A stretch of 64,000 nt of DNA from Acidimicrobiia bacterium (GTDB lineage: Bacteria > Acidobacteriota > Vicinamibacteria > Vicinamibacterales > SCN-69-37). Within the stretch, counting starts at the first letter, position 1. Every line of letters starts with the position of its first letter. The notes beneath the pieces were generated by a model, which saw only the letters and a list, made by a program, of their open reading frames with translations, was not told where the DNA came from and did not search any database. This document shows positions 50,469 to 58,556 of the stretch, one piece after another. The DNA lies in assembly GCA_016871335.1 (NCBI GenBank), contig VFZF01000002.1:1-64000 (forward strand), read 5' to 3'. A program made the position numbers and the translations under genes.

Positions 50469-53038
50469 GGCCGGTACAGAAACTCGTTGAGGTTGAACAG
50501 AATGTGGCAGAACTCCGTGAGCCCCTCAGAACTGCCGGCGATGAATTCCGCGCCCTTCTGAAGCTCAAGGGCGTCGGCCGGACGGCCGAGCGCGAGATAC
50601 ACGGCGTGACGCACCTGCTGCGTGGGGTCCGCGCCGGCTTCCGCGCGCACACGTTCGGCGAACCTGCCCACCTGAAACAACACCATCTGGTTGTTCATGA
50701 GGATCAGCGCCTGGGGCGCGATCGTCGTGCGGTTCCGCCGGTCGATCGAGTTGATCAGGTTCGGCTGATCAAACGTCTCGAACATCGGGTACCGGATGCT
50801 CCGCTTCGAAAACACATACAGGCTTCGCCGCCACGTGGCCGGGTCGGAATCCGGCAGGCCGTCCCAGTTCCGGTTGGAACTCTTCTCGAACAGATCAGGA
50901 TCGATATACGGAAACATCGCGGGGCCGCCGACCGTCAGGTTCAGGGTGCCGGACGTTGCCATGATGTGATCGCGAATGACTTCGGCTTCCAGCCGCACGC
51001 GCGGCATCCGCCAGAACATCCGGTTCTCCGGGTCGATCGCGTAGTTCGCCGACGTGTCGGTGCTCGCCATCTGATACGCCTGCGACGTCAGCATCAGGCG
51101 ATGCATCGCCTTCATGCTCCAGCCGCGATCCACAAACTCGACCGCCAGCCAGTCGAGCAATTCGGGATGTGACGGCGCCTCTCCCATTTTGCCGAAACTG
51201 CTCGGCGTGCGGACAATCCCCTCGCCGAAGTGATGCTGCCAGAGGCGATTCACCATCACGCGCGCGGTGAGCGGATTGTCCTTCTGCACGAGCCACTCGG
51301 CGAACCCGCGACGACGCCAGCTCGATGTCGCGCCGGCCGGCGGCGCCGGAAAGGTCCACTCGCCACGATGCGCGACCGACAACACGCCCGGGGTCACGGC
51401 GGAGCCGGGCGCGTCGGGACTGCCGCGATGCAGGAAGTGCACGGGCTGCGGCTCCGGGCCTCGCTCGCCGATCGCCCGTGCCGTCGGCAGCCGCCGGGGC
51501 TTCTGTCTGTCGAGCGTCGCGATCTGCGCCTTCACGTCCGCATGCTGCGCCTTCACGGCGCCCGGCATCAGTTCGATCAGGTGTTCTTCCCGCACGAGTT
51601 TGCGCAGCGACGACAGCCCGAGCGTATCCTCGATCTGCCGTACGTTGAGGCGCTGGCCTTCGGTCCGTTTGTCGGCCGGGGTGTGCCACGCCGTCTGCAG
51701 ATACTCCGGCAACTTCGCGATTTCGCGGTCGATGATGATCTGGTGGTAGGGCTGTTCGATGTCGGTCTTCTTTGCGCGCAGCGGTTTGAGCTGCGTCTCG
51801 ATCTTCTGCGTGGCGTCGCGATGCGCGGCGACATCATGCGCGGGCACAAGCGCGTGCTCCACCGCAGTCGTCGGGTAGAAGATCGACTGGATGCGGTAAT
51901 AATCCATCTGGGGGATGGGATCAAACTTGTGGTTGTGGCACCGGGCGCAGCCGACCGTCATCCCCAGGAACGTCAACGTGGTCGTCGAGACCAAATCGTC
52001 CACCGCATCGAGGCGGTTGCCGCCGCCTTCGGGACCGAGCCGCAGGAACCCCGTCGCGATCATGGCCTCGTCGGATTCCGGCGCGATCTCGTCGCCCGCC
52101 AACTGTTCCTTCACAAACAGGTCATACGGTTTGTCGGTGTTGAAGGCGTTGATGAGGTAATCGCGATACCGATACATCTCGGGCCGGTCGACATCGAACT
52201 CGTAGCCGCCGGAGTCGGCGTACCGCACGAGATCCATCCAGTGGCGTGCCCAGCGTTCGCCGTAGTGCGGGGAGGCCAGCAGGCGGTCCACCAGCCGGAG
52301 CCAGGCGTCAGCCGAGCGATCGGCCACAAACGCCTCGACCTCCGCCGGTGTCGGCGGCAGCCCCAACACGTCGAGATACACACGTCGAATCAGCGTGCGC
52401 CGATCCGCAGGGCCGACAGGCGTCAGGCCTTTCTTCGTCATCGCATCAAGCAGGAACCCGTCAATCGGATTCGAAGACCACCCCGCGCGAGACACCGTGG
52501 GCACCTGATGGCGGACGGGCGCCTTGTACGCCCAGTCGTTCCGTTCCTCCTCCGTGATCGGCCGCAGTTCGCGCTTTCGGAGGTCCTCGAGATCAACAAC
52601 CGCCCCCCCCATCGCCTCCGGTACGGTCGCCAGCGACCCGCCGGATTCAATCCACAGCTGAATCGTGCGCAGACTGGCCTCGGGCAACTTGTCGGCGTCT
52701 TCGGGCATCCACAAGTCGCCGTCGTGCATCACCGCCTTGTAGATCAGGCTCTCCATCGGCTTGTGTGCCACCACCGCCTTGCCGTTGCGGCCACCCTTCT
52801 GGAGCCCCTCTTCCGTGCGCAGATCGAGGCCGCCCTCCTTGGCGGGACCGTGACACTCGATGCAGCTCTTCTTGAAAATGTCGTACGCGTCCTTCGCAAG
52901 CTGGTCCGCGCTGCGCGGGTCCTGGCCGAGCGCCGACTCCTGGGGCGCACCCGCGCGAAGTGCGACCGCCGCGCCCCACACGAGGGCGACCGCGACACCG
53001 CTGACGATACTCCTCCGGCCGAACTTCCGTGGACTCAT
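50465..53038 (-). CDS. PSD1 and planctomycete cytochrome c domain protein (PSCyt1-DUF1549-DUF1553)
   Basis: 857 aa from the ATG at 53038 (AGGGAG upstream); the frame is open further but that part lies over the divergent cytochrome gene. Signal peptide about 1-30; PSCyt1 haem site CIECH (59-63) with a distal LWMPEDADKLPEA Met; PSCyt2/DUF1549 at about 165-390 (DGFLLDAMTKKGLTP, HWMDLVRYADSGGYEFD, GCARCHNHKFDPIPQMDYY); DUF1553 at about 590-840 (NPLTARVMVNRLWQHHFGEGIVRTPSSFG cut here to key N-R-x-W-x-x-H-F-G pattern). A periplasmic c-type electron carrier is expected, possibly partnered with DUF1501. Confidence 0.9.
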   Translation of the reverse strand: MSPRKFGRRSIVSGVAVALVWGAAVALRAGAPQESALGQDPRSADQLAKDAYDIFKKSCIECHGPAKEGGLDLRTEEGLQKGGRNGKAVVAHKPMESLIYKAVMHDGDLWMPEDADKLPEASLRTIQLWIESGGSLATVPEAMGGAVVDLEDLRKRELRPITEEERNDWAYKAPVRHQVPTVSRAGWSSNPIDGFLLDAMTKKGLTPVGPADRRTLIRRVYLDVLGLPPTPAEVEAFVADRSADAWLRLVDRLLASPHYGERWARHWMDLVRYADSGGYEFDVDRPEMYRYRDYLINAFNTDKPYDLFVKEQLAGDEIAPESDEAMIATGFLRLGPEGGGNRLDAVDDLVSTTTLTFLGMTVGCARCHNHKFDPIPQMDYYRIQSIFYPTTAVEHALVPAHDVAAHRDATQKIETQLKPLRAKKTDIEQPYHQIIIDREIAKLPEYLQTAWHTPADKRTEGQRLNVRQIEDTLGLSSLRKLVREEHLIELMPGAVKAQHADVKAQIATLDRQKPRRLPTARAIGERGPEPQPVHFLHRGSPDAPGSAVTPGVLSVAHRGEWTFPAPPAGATSSWRRRGFAEWLVQKDNPLTARVMVNRLWQHHFGEGIVRTPSSFGKMGEAPSHPELLDWLAVEFVDRGWSMKAMHRLMLTSQAYQMASTDTSANYAIDPENRMFWRMPRVRLEAEVIRDHIMATSGTLNLTVGGPAMFPYIDPDLFEKSSNRNWDGLPDSDPATWRRSLYVFSKRSIRYPMFETFDQPNLINSIDRRNRTTIAPQALILMNNQMVLFQVGRFAERVRAEAGADPTQQVRHAVYLALGRPADALELQKGAEFIAGSSEGLTEFCHILFNLNEFLYRP

Positions 53039-53071
53039 CCAGACTCCCTGTGAGAGGTGGCTGCATCTTAA

Positions 53072-53101
53072 CTGGTCCGGGGTCCAGGGTCCAGGGTTCC
53101 C
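53072..53101. repeat. TCCAGGG heptamer array
   Basis: GGTCCGGGG, TCCAGGG, TCCAGGG and TTCCCGA words in the PSD1/cytochrome c divergent gap. Confidence 0.7.
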
Positions 53102-53109
53102 GAGTGCGA

Positions 53110-53115
53110 TATGTT
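53110..53115 (+). promoter_or_regulatory. Predicted -10 of the cytochrome c gene, leaderless
   Basis: TATGTT ends 7 nt before the preferred ATG at 53123. It overlaps an upstream in-frame ATG (53111), which argues against that earlier start. Confidence 0.45.
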
Positions 53116-53122
53116 CTTGGGC

Positions 53123-53560
53123 ATGCGACTGACTGCAAACACCCTGGTAATTGGCGCCACGCTCGTCTGTACGATCACCGCCACCACCTACGCCACCCAC
53201 ACCGCCGACGCCATCCAGACCGCCGCGCGCTGGACGATTCCTGCGACGGCGGCAGAAGAGAAAAATCCGCTGCCGATGAATGCGGCCACGCTCGCGGGCG
53301 GCAAGCGCCTCTACGACCAGCAGTGCCTGAACTGTCATGGCGCGACCGGCAAGGGTGATGGCCCTGATGCCGACAAGAAATACGCCGACACGATGGACCT
53401 GACGCAGGCCGCACGGGCCGCGCGCAACTCCGACGGGCAGGTGTTCTACAAGATCTGGAACGGCCGCCTGAATCCGAAGATGCCGGCGCAGTCCGCCGAC
53501 ATGACCCGCGATCAGGTGTGGGCGGTGGTGGCGTACGTGCAGAGTCTCCGACAGAAGTAA
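53123..53560 (+). CDS. Exported monohaem cytochrome c
   Basis: 145 aa from the ATG at 53123 (or 149 from 53111). Signal segment LTANTLVIGATLVCTITATTYA, haem site CLNCH (68-72) in LYDQQCLNCHGATGKGDGPD, and distal Met in GRLNPKMPAQSADMTRDQVWAV, a class I cytochrome c (cytochrome_CBB3-type). C-terminal VVAYVQSLRQ is the usual last helix. Divergent from the haem-containing PSD1 protein, so it may exchange electrons with it. Confidence 0.9.
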   Translation: MRLTANTLVIGATLVCTITATTYATHTADAIQTAARWTIPATAAEEKNPLPMNAATLAGGKRLYDQQCLNCHGATGKGDGPDADKKYADTMDLTQAARAARNSDGQVFYKIWNGRLNPKMPAQSADMTRDQVWAVVAYVQSLRQK

Positions 53561-53561
53561 G

Positions 53562-53586
53562 CGGTCCAGGGGTCCGGGGGTCCAAA
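53562..53586. repeat. TCCAGGG-type array
   Basis: GGTCCAGGG, GTCCGGGG and GTCCAAAG words immediately before the SRPBCC start codon; they leave no Shine-Dalgarno. Confidence 0.6.
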
Positions 53587-53588
53587 GA

Positions 53589-54125
53589 ATGGCTGTGTCA
53601 CCACAGGATCCGGCCGGCCGGTTCGAGCAGAGCCTGTTCATCAACGCCAAACCGGCGGCGGTGTTCGCGTGTTTTTTTGACCACGAGGCGCTGAAGGTGT
53701 GGTGGCAGGCGTTGCACGCGGTCGTCACGCCGGTGCCGTTCGGCGTGTTTGCCGTGCAGTGGACGCAGATGCCGTACCGCGACGAGGTGCTCGGCCCCCT
53801 GGGCGGCGTCTTTCACGGCACGGTCGTCGACGTGCGGCCGGGACAACAGCTGCTCGTCGCGGACTGCTGGTGGATTCCCCCCGAGGGTGACGCACTCGGG
53901 CCGATGGCCCTGCACGTCAGCTGTCAACCCGAAGGCGACGGCTGCCGGTTGACAGTCAGACAGGACGGCTACGAACCGTCTCCACGCTGGCGCCGGTACT
54001 ACGCGGTCGTCTCCCGCGGCTGGCAGCTCTCCCTCACAGCACTGCGTCGCCACTGTGAATCCGGCGGGGCATCACCCCCAGCATCCGTGCCACCAGGATC
54101 GCCAGCGGTGCCGCCAGGAAGCTGA
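53589..54125 (+). CDS. SRPBCC (START/Bet v1-like) domain protein
   Basis: 178 aa. SLFINAKPAAVFACFFDHEALKVWW opens an AHSA1/polyketide-cyclase type SRPBCC fold; VFHGTVVDVRPGQQLLVADCWW and CRLTVRQDGYEPSPRWRRYY continue it; GWQLSLTALRRHCE is the final long helix. The domain is complete by about residue 155. The remaining Pro/Gly/Ser-rich tail (SPPASVPPGSPAVPPGS) reads antisense through the end of nhaA, a 92-bp tail-to-tail overlap. Ligand unknown. Confidence 0.8.
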   Translation: MAVSPQDPAGRFEQSLFINAKPAAVFACFFDHEALKVWWQALHAVVTPVPFGVFAVQWTQMPYRDEVLGPLGGVFHGTVVDVRPGQQLLVADCWWIPPEGDALGPMALHVSCQPEGDGCRLTVRQDGYEPSPRWRRYYAVVSRGWQLSLTALRRHCESGGASPPASVPPGSPAVPPGS

Positions 54126-55203
54126 GCAACGCGCCCATCTTCGCCTCTTCCAGGTGGATGTTGCCCACCGGGAACGCCGCCGTCGTGAAGAACAACGCGA
54201 CGGTGAAGCCGATGCCCGCCGCGAGGCCGACGACCAGCATCGCCGAGAGCGTCAGTTCCTTCGCGCGTGTAAAGCCCAACACTCCCGCCAGCACCGCAAA
54301 GCCGACGATCCCGAGCGGTTTGCCGACCACCAGGCTGCCAAGCACCAGCCACGTCACTTCGCCGAGTGAGGACAACATCACGCCGGCATTCACCAGACCA
54401 AAGGCGAACAACACAATCTGCACCGGGGTCTTCCACCAGTGCTCGAACTCATTCATCGTGTCGTGGCGTTCGGATTCGGCGTCCGCAAACATGCCGAGGT
54501 CGTCCTTGGCGTGCGGCATGAACGGCACCACCGCGACCAGCGCCAGCGCCGGATGCAGGCCGCCCACAAAGAGACCGATCCACGACATCACGCCGGGGCC
54601 AAGCAGGTAGAGCCAGAAGTTGGCCACACGCTGCTTGCGCATGAACCACGCGAGGGCAATCGCGCCGGCCATCCACATCGCCAGCTGACCAAACGCCAGC
54701 GGGCCGCTCGGATAAAACACCGCCAGAATCAGCAGGCCCATGGCGTCATCGGCGATCGCGAGCAACAGCAGGAACGGGATCGCCGGATGCCCCGCAGGAA
54801 AGATCACCCGCGCGACCATGTACGAAAACGCGATGTCGGTCGCGCAGGGGATCGCCCAGCCACGCACCACCGACAGGTCGCCGACGACGTAGGCAGAGGC
54901 CACATACAGGCCGGCCGGTACCGCCATCCCGCCGATGGCGGCCAGAATGGGCACGGCCGCCTGCCGCGGGGACGACAACGGTCCGCCAGGGAGGGTCGCC
55001 TCGACCACTTCCTTCGCCGCGAGCGCAAAGAAGAACACCATGCCGATGTCGTTGACGACAAAGTGCACCGAGTGCGCAAAGTGTTCGTAGCCCTCGTGAT
55101 TCAGATTGGCCCACACCAGCGCGATGATCGTGCCGGCAATGAGCAACAGCGAGTTGTCGAGAATGAACTGGAGAACTCCGGGCTTCTTCGTCGTGTGTGC
55201 CAT
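54034..55203 (-). CDS. nhaA: Na+/H+ antiporter NhaA
   Basis: 389 aa, the normal length, with about 12 helices. CATDIAFSYMVARV carries the Asp of the discontinuous-helix region (Asp133 equivalent) and LLLLAIADDAMGLLILAVFY the paired aspartates of the ion site (Asp163/164). FFFALAAKEVVEATLPGG, GLFVGGLHPALALVAVVPFMPH and VGLAAGIGFTVALFFTTAAF are conserved blocks. It lies 3 bp after pyk and is probably co-transcribed with it. Confidence 0.95.
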   Translation of the reverse strand: MAHTTKKPGVLQFILDNSLLLIAGTIIALVWANLNHEGYEHFAHSVHFVVNDIGMVFFFALAAKEVVEATLPGGPLSSPRQAAVPILAAIGGMAVPAGLYVASAYVVGDLSVVRGWAIPCATDIAFSYMVARVIFPAGHPAIPFLLLLAIADDAMGLLILAVFYPSGPLAFGQLAMWMAGAIALAWFMRKQRVANFWLYLLGPGVMSWIGLFVGGLHPALALVAVVPFMPHAKDDLGMFADAESERHDTMNEFEHWWKTPVQIVLFAFGLVNAGVMLSSLGEVTWLVLGSLVVGKPLGIVGFAVLAGVLGFTRAKELTLSAMLVVGLAAGIGFTVALFFTTAAFPVGNIHLEEAKMGALLSFLAAPLAILVARMLGVMPRRIHSGDAVL

Positions 55204-55206
55204 CGC

Positions 55207-56616
55207 CTACATCTGCTCCACAGTGAGGTAACTGCTCGCATCGCGTTCCAGTCGCGTGTGCATCGCGACGAAGACGACGGTGCTGCCGGCCGGCACAAGC
55301 GCCCGCCCCAGCAGGGTCTCGCGCACGGCTGCAAGTGTCGCGGCCTCGGTCACGACCGCAGTGACGCCCCAGACCAGCCCCAGTCGGGCCGCCGTCTGGG
55401 GACTGGCCGTCGCCGCGATGATACGCGCTGACGGCCGCAGGGCCGACAAGAGTCGCGGCGTCATGCCGGCCTTCGTGACGGCGATGATGGCGGACGCGCC
55501 GGCGCGCGCCGCCAACGCCACCGCCGCTTCGCACAACGCCAACCCATGCCGGGTCGCGCGCACATCGTCTGCGGGCAACCGGTCGGGCAGGCCTTCGCGA
55601 GCCAGCGCACGTTCGGCTTCGCCGATGATCGCCGCGAGGGTCGCCACCGTGCGCACCGGGTGCTGCCCCACGGCCGTCTCACCCGACAACATGATCGCGT
55701 CGGCGCCTTCGTCCACGGCGTGGGCGGCATCGGTGACCTCAGCACGGGTCGGGCGCAACGCGGAGCGCATGGACTCCAGCACTTCGGTCGCCACGATGAC
55801 CGGCACCCCGCGGCGACGGGCTTCGCGGATGACCAGCTTCTGGACGGCTGGCACGGTCTCGAGCGGCAACTCGATGCCCAGGTCGCCTCGCGCCACCATG
55901 ATGCCGTCGCTCACATCCACGATCTCGCGAATGCGTTCCACTGCACGGGGCCGTTCGATCTTTGCGATGACCGGGAGCCCCGCGGCGCCGGCAGCGCGCA
56001 CGGCTTCCTTCGCCGTCAGCACGTCCTCCGGCGACTGCACAAAACTCAGCGCCACGGCATCGACGCTCATGGCGATCCCGGCGCGCAGATCCTGGTGATC
56101 CTTCTCGGTCATCGCGGGTGTGTGCACGGCGCTGCCAGGCACATGCATGCCCTTGCGGCTGTCGAGCACTCCGCCCGCAATCACCCGCGTGACCAGTTCA
56201 CCGGCCTTGACGTCGGTCACGCCGACTTCGAGACGGCCGTCGTCGATCAGTAACCGCTGACCGGGCGCCACGGATGTAAACAGCGGTGCAAACGTGCAGC
56301 CCACCACACCTGGGCCGTCAGGCGTCTGCCCGAACACGATACGCAGGGTGTCGTTGGCGGAGAGCACGATCGGCTGGGCCAGCCGGCCGGTGCGAATCTT
56401 CGGGCCGCCCAGGTCCTGCATCACGGTGATGGTGCGGCCGAGGCGCGCCGCCTCCGCTCTGGCCATGGCACAGGACGCGGCATGGACGTCCGACGCGCCA
56501 TGGGAAAAGTTCAGGCGCACGGCATCGGCGCCCGCGAGGATGATCTCGCCGATGGTCGAAGGGGCCGAAGTGGCAGGACCCAGCGTCGCCAGAATTCTTG
56601 TCCGTCTCGTCGTCAC
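55207..56616 (-). CDS. pyk: Pyruvate kinase
   Basis: Makes ATP and pyruvate from phosphoenolpyruvate. 469 aa from a GTG at 56616, in line with type II pyruvate kinases. TRILATLGPATS, DAVRLNFSHGASDVH, MQDLGGPKIRTGRL, VIAKIERPRAVE (catalytic Lys), DGIMVARGDLGIELPLE and LSGETAVGQHPVRTV are all present; a C-terminal regulatory domain (about 350-469) contains IIAVTKAGMTPRLLSALRP. A TTG at 56649 would add 11 residues of unusual composition. Divergent from the DsbA-like gene across 75 bp. Confidence 0.93.
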   Translation of the reverse strand: MTTRRTRILATLGPATSAPSTIGEIILAGADAVRLNFSHGASDVHAASCAMARAEAARLGRTITVMQDLGGPKIRTGRLAQPIVLSANDTLRIVFGQTPDGPGVVGCTFAPLFTSVAPGQRLLIDDGRLEVGVTDVKAGELVTRVIAGGVLDSRKGMHVPGSAVHTPAMTEKDHQDLRAGIAMSVDAVALSFVQSPEDVLTAKEAVRAAGAAGLPVIAKIERPRAVERIREIVDVSDGIMVARGDLGIELPLETVPAVQKLVIREARRRGVPVIVATEVLESMRSALRPTRAEVTDAAHAVDEGADAIMLSGETAVGQHPVRTVATLAAIIGEAERALAREGLPDRLPADDVRATRHGLALCEAAVALAARAGASAIIAVTKAGMTPRLLSALRPSARIIAATASPQTAARLGLVWGVTAVVTEAATLAAVRETLLGRALVPAGSTVVFVAMHTRLERDASSYLTVEQM

Positions 56617-56691
56617 AGGTGCTGCATGCAGCGTACAATCTCCCTTCAACCACGGGCAAGCAAAACCCGCCCGATCTCAGGAGTACATCTC

Positions 56692-57414
56692 GTGACACGA
56701 CGCCTGCTCGGACTCACTCTCGCTGGGCTTGTGGTGATGGCGGCGCCTGCGTGCGCACAGTCGTCGGAGGTCGAGGCGCTGCGTCGCGAAATCGCCGATC
56801 TGCGCGAGGACCTCGCCAGTCTGCGCGCCAGCCTCGGCCGGGCGCGCCCAGTGATCGATCTGACCGTCGGACACCACAAGGGCAGTGACGAGGCGCGGGT
56901 GGCCCTCATCGAATACTCCGACTATGAATGCCCCTTCTGCATGCGGCATTCGCGCGAGACGATGCCGCTGATCGAGAAGAACTACATTGCCACGGGGAAG
57001 ATCCTCTACGGCTTCCGGGACTTCCCGATCGATCAGCTGCACCCACAGGCGATTCGCGCGCACGAAGCCGCGCAGTGCGCAGGTGAGCAGAACAAGTACT
57101 GGGAGATGCACGCGCGGTCGTTCGGCCAGCCGTCGCAACATACACCCGAGGCACTGGAACGCACCGCCACAGAGGTGGGTCTCGACATCAGCGCATTCCG
57201 GGCCTGCCTGGCCAGCGGCAAGTTCACGTCGGCGATCCGCGCTTCGGTCGATCAGGCCAACAGCTTCGGCGCCAACGGCACGCCGGCCTTCTTCATCGGC
57301 ATCATTGATTCCGAGACGAAACAGGTCCGCATCACCCGCGCGATCAGCGGCGCCGTGCCGTTTGCGCAATTTGCGCAGGCGCTCGAAGCCGCCATCGCGC
57401 AGGCTAACAGATAA
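56692..57414 (+). CDS. DsbA-family thiol-disulfide protein with N-terminal coiled coil
   Basis: 240 aa from a GTG at 56692, 10 nt after AGGAG. A signal peptide (1-22) is followed by a short coiled coil (SEVEALRREIADLREDLASLRASL), then a thioredoxin-like DsbA/BdbD domain: VALIEYSDYECPFCMRHSRETMP with CPFC at 80-83, FRDFPIDQLHPQAIRAHEAAQCA, and the cis-Pro loop NGTPAFFIGII. This matches the DsbA_oxidoreductase/Thioredoxin_4 group of periplasmic oxidants or isomerases. TACAAT at about 56631-56636 may be its -10, since a Shine-Dalgarno is present here. Confidence 0.9.
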   Translation: MTRRLLGLTLAGLVVMAAPACAQSSEVEALRREIADLREDLASLRASLGRARPVIDLTVGHHKGSDEARVALIEYSDYECPFCMRHSRETMPLIEKNYIATGKILYGFRDFPIDQLHPQAIRAHEAAQCAGEQNKYWEMHARSFGQPSQHTPEALERTATEVGLDISAFRACLASGKFTSAIRASVDQANSFGANGTPAFFIGIIDSETKQVRITRAISGAVPFAQFAQALEAAIAQANR

Positions 57415-57415
57415 C

Positions 57416-57436
57416 AGTCCGCAGTCCGCAGTCCCT
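57416..57436. repeat. AGTCCGC heptamer array between convergent genes
   Basis: Three AGTCCGC units just after the DsbA-like stop, ending at the alcohol dehydrogenase stop. Confidence 0.75.
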
Positions 57437-58538
57437 AGCCCCAGGGATCCACAAGCGCCTTCGGGATCACGAGGGACTCCGCGATCCGCAGCGCTTCGTT
57501 GATCTGTCCGAGGCCGAAGGTCTGGGCGCCGATGAGGTGCCAGGGCACTTCGTGCTGGTAACGCTCGAGCACACAGAGTGCGCGCAGGAAGTGGCCGACC
57601 TCGCTGCCCCAGCACCCGCGGATATCCAGGTGTTTGCGGTTGATGTGTTCGTGCGCGTTGATCCGGCTGTCGCCGGCGTTGGTGTAGTGACCGGCGATCA
57701 CGTACGCGCCGCCGTTCCGCGCGAGCCGCACACCCTCTTCGAACGCAAGCGCCGAGCCTGCGGCTTCGATGACCACGTCCGCCCCCAGCCCGCCGGTGAG
57801 CGCGAGCACCTGGGCCAGCCGCGCATCGGGCGTGGTCGTATCGATGTCAATCACCACGTCGGCGCCCATCCGTGTCGACAGATCCAGACGTGCCGCCGGT
57901 CCGCCGATGACGATTACCTGTCCGGCCCCGGCCTTCCGGGCCAGCGCCGCCGCACTCATGCCCACGGCGCCCGCGCCCTGCACCACGACGATGTCGCCGA
58001 GCGCGATCCGCGACCGCTCGATGATGTGCACTGCCGTCAGCAGTCCACATCCGCCGCCGATGTACGCGTCAAACGACACGGCATCGGGCAGTTTGGCCAC
58101 GATGACCCCGGGTTCGAGATAGACCTTCTGCGCCCAGCCGCCAAACAAACCCTCGGTGGCTGAATCGGTAATGCCATACACGCGGCGCGAGGGGCACCGG
58201 GTCGGCGTCCGGTGCGCAGTGCACGCGAGGCACTTGCCACAGGTGCGATGCACATCAAAAAACGCCAGACGGTCTCCCTCACGCAGGGGCCGCCCCTCGA
58301 CGTCGTGCAGCGCCCCCCGCACCTTGTCCAGCGTGCCTGTCGTCACGTGTCCCGGGATGATGGGATACGGGACGCCCGACAGCCGGCCGTGCCACAGATG
58401 CACATCGGTACCGCAGACCTCGGACCGCGCGGTGCGCAGCAACGCCCCTCCGGCCGGCAGGTCCGGCTCCGGGAATTCGCGAATTTCCACCGGCACGTTC
58501 GGGGCCGGCATGACGGCGGCAAGCACGGATTCTGGCAT
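57435..58538 (-). CDS. Zinc-dependent alcohol/polyol dehydrogenase (MDR family)
   Basis: 367 aa from the ATG at 58538. RSEVCGTDVHLWHGRLSGVPYPIIPGHV gives the catalytic-zinc Cys, the SxxxCGTDxH motif and the second ligand; DVHRTCGKCLACTAHRTPTRCPSR provides the structural-zinc cysteines; VVVQGAGAVGMSAAALARKAGA is the Rossmann GxGxVG loop. Most like the sorbitol/threonine dehydrogenase branch, with an unusually His/Cys-rich second zinc lobe. The start lies 7 nt after a -10 (TAAAGT) and only 18 bp from the divergent amidase start. Confidence 0.9.
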   Translation of the reverse strand: MPESVLAAVMPAPNVPVEIREFPEPDLPAGGALLRTARSEVCGTDVHLWHGRLSGVPYPIIPGHVTTGTLDKVRGALHDVEGRPLREGDRLAFFDVHRTCGKCLACTAHRTPTRCPSRRVYGITDSATEGLFGGWAQKVYLEPGVIVAKLPDAVSFDAYIGGGCGLLTAVHIIERSRIALGDIVVVQGAGAVGMSAAALARKAGAGQVIVIGGPAARLDLSTRMGADVVIDIDTTTPDARLAQVLALTGGLGADVVIEAAGSALAFEEGVRLARNGGAYVIAGHYTNAGDSRINAHEHINRKHLDIRGCWGSEVGHFLRALCVLERYQHEVPWHLIGAQTFGLGQINEALRIAESLVIPKALVDPWG

Positions 58539-58542
58539 CCGG

Positions 58543-58551
58543 TAGACTTTA
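58543..58551. promoter_or_regulatory. Shared divergent -10 region
   Basis: TAGACTTTA: plus-strand TAGACT (58543-58548) ends 8 nt before the amidase ATG, and minus-strand TAAAGT (58551-58546) ends 7 nt before the dehydrogenase ATG. The two hexamers overlap, so both leaderless transcripts would come from one melted region. Confidence 0.55.
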
Positions 58552-58556
58552 TCGCG

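Noticed and set aside
51230-53053. 607-codon plus-strand frame opposite PSD1
   Set aside because: Antisense to conserved DUF1549/DUF1553 motifs; no own motif.
50465-53728. Full open frame of 1087 codons for PSD1
   Set aside because: The first 230 codons are antisense to the cytochrome c gene; the signal peptide and Shine-Dalgarno place the start at 53038.
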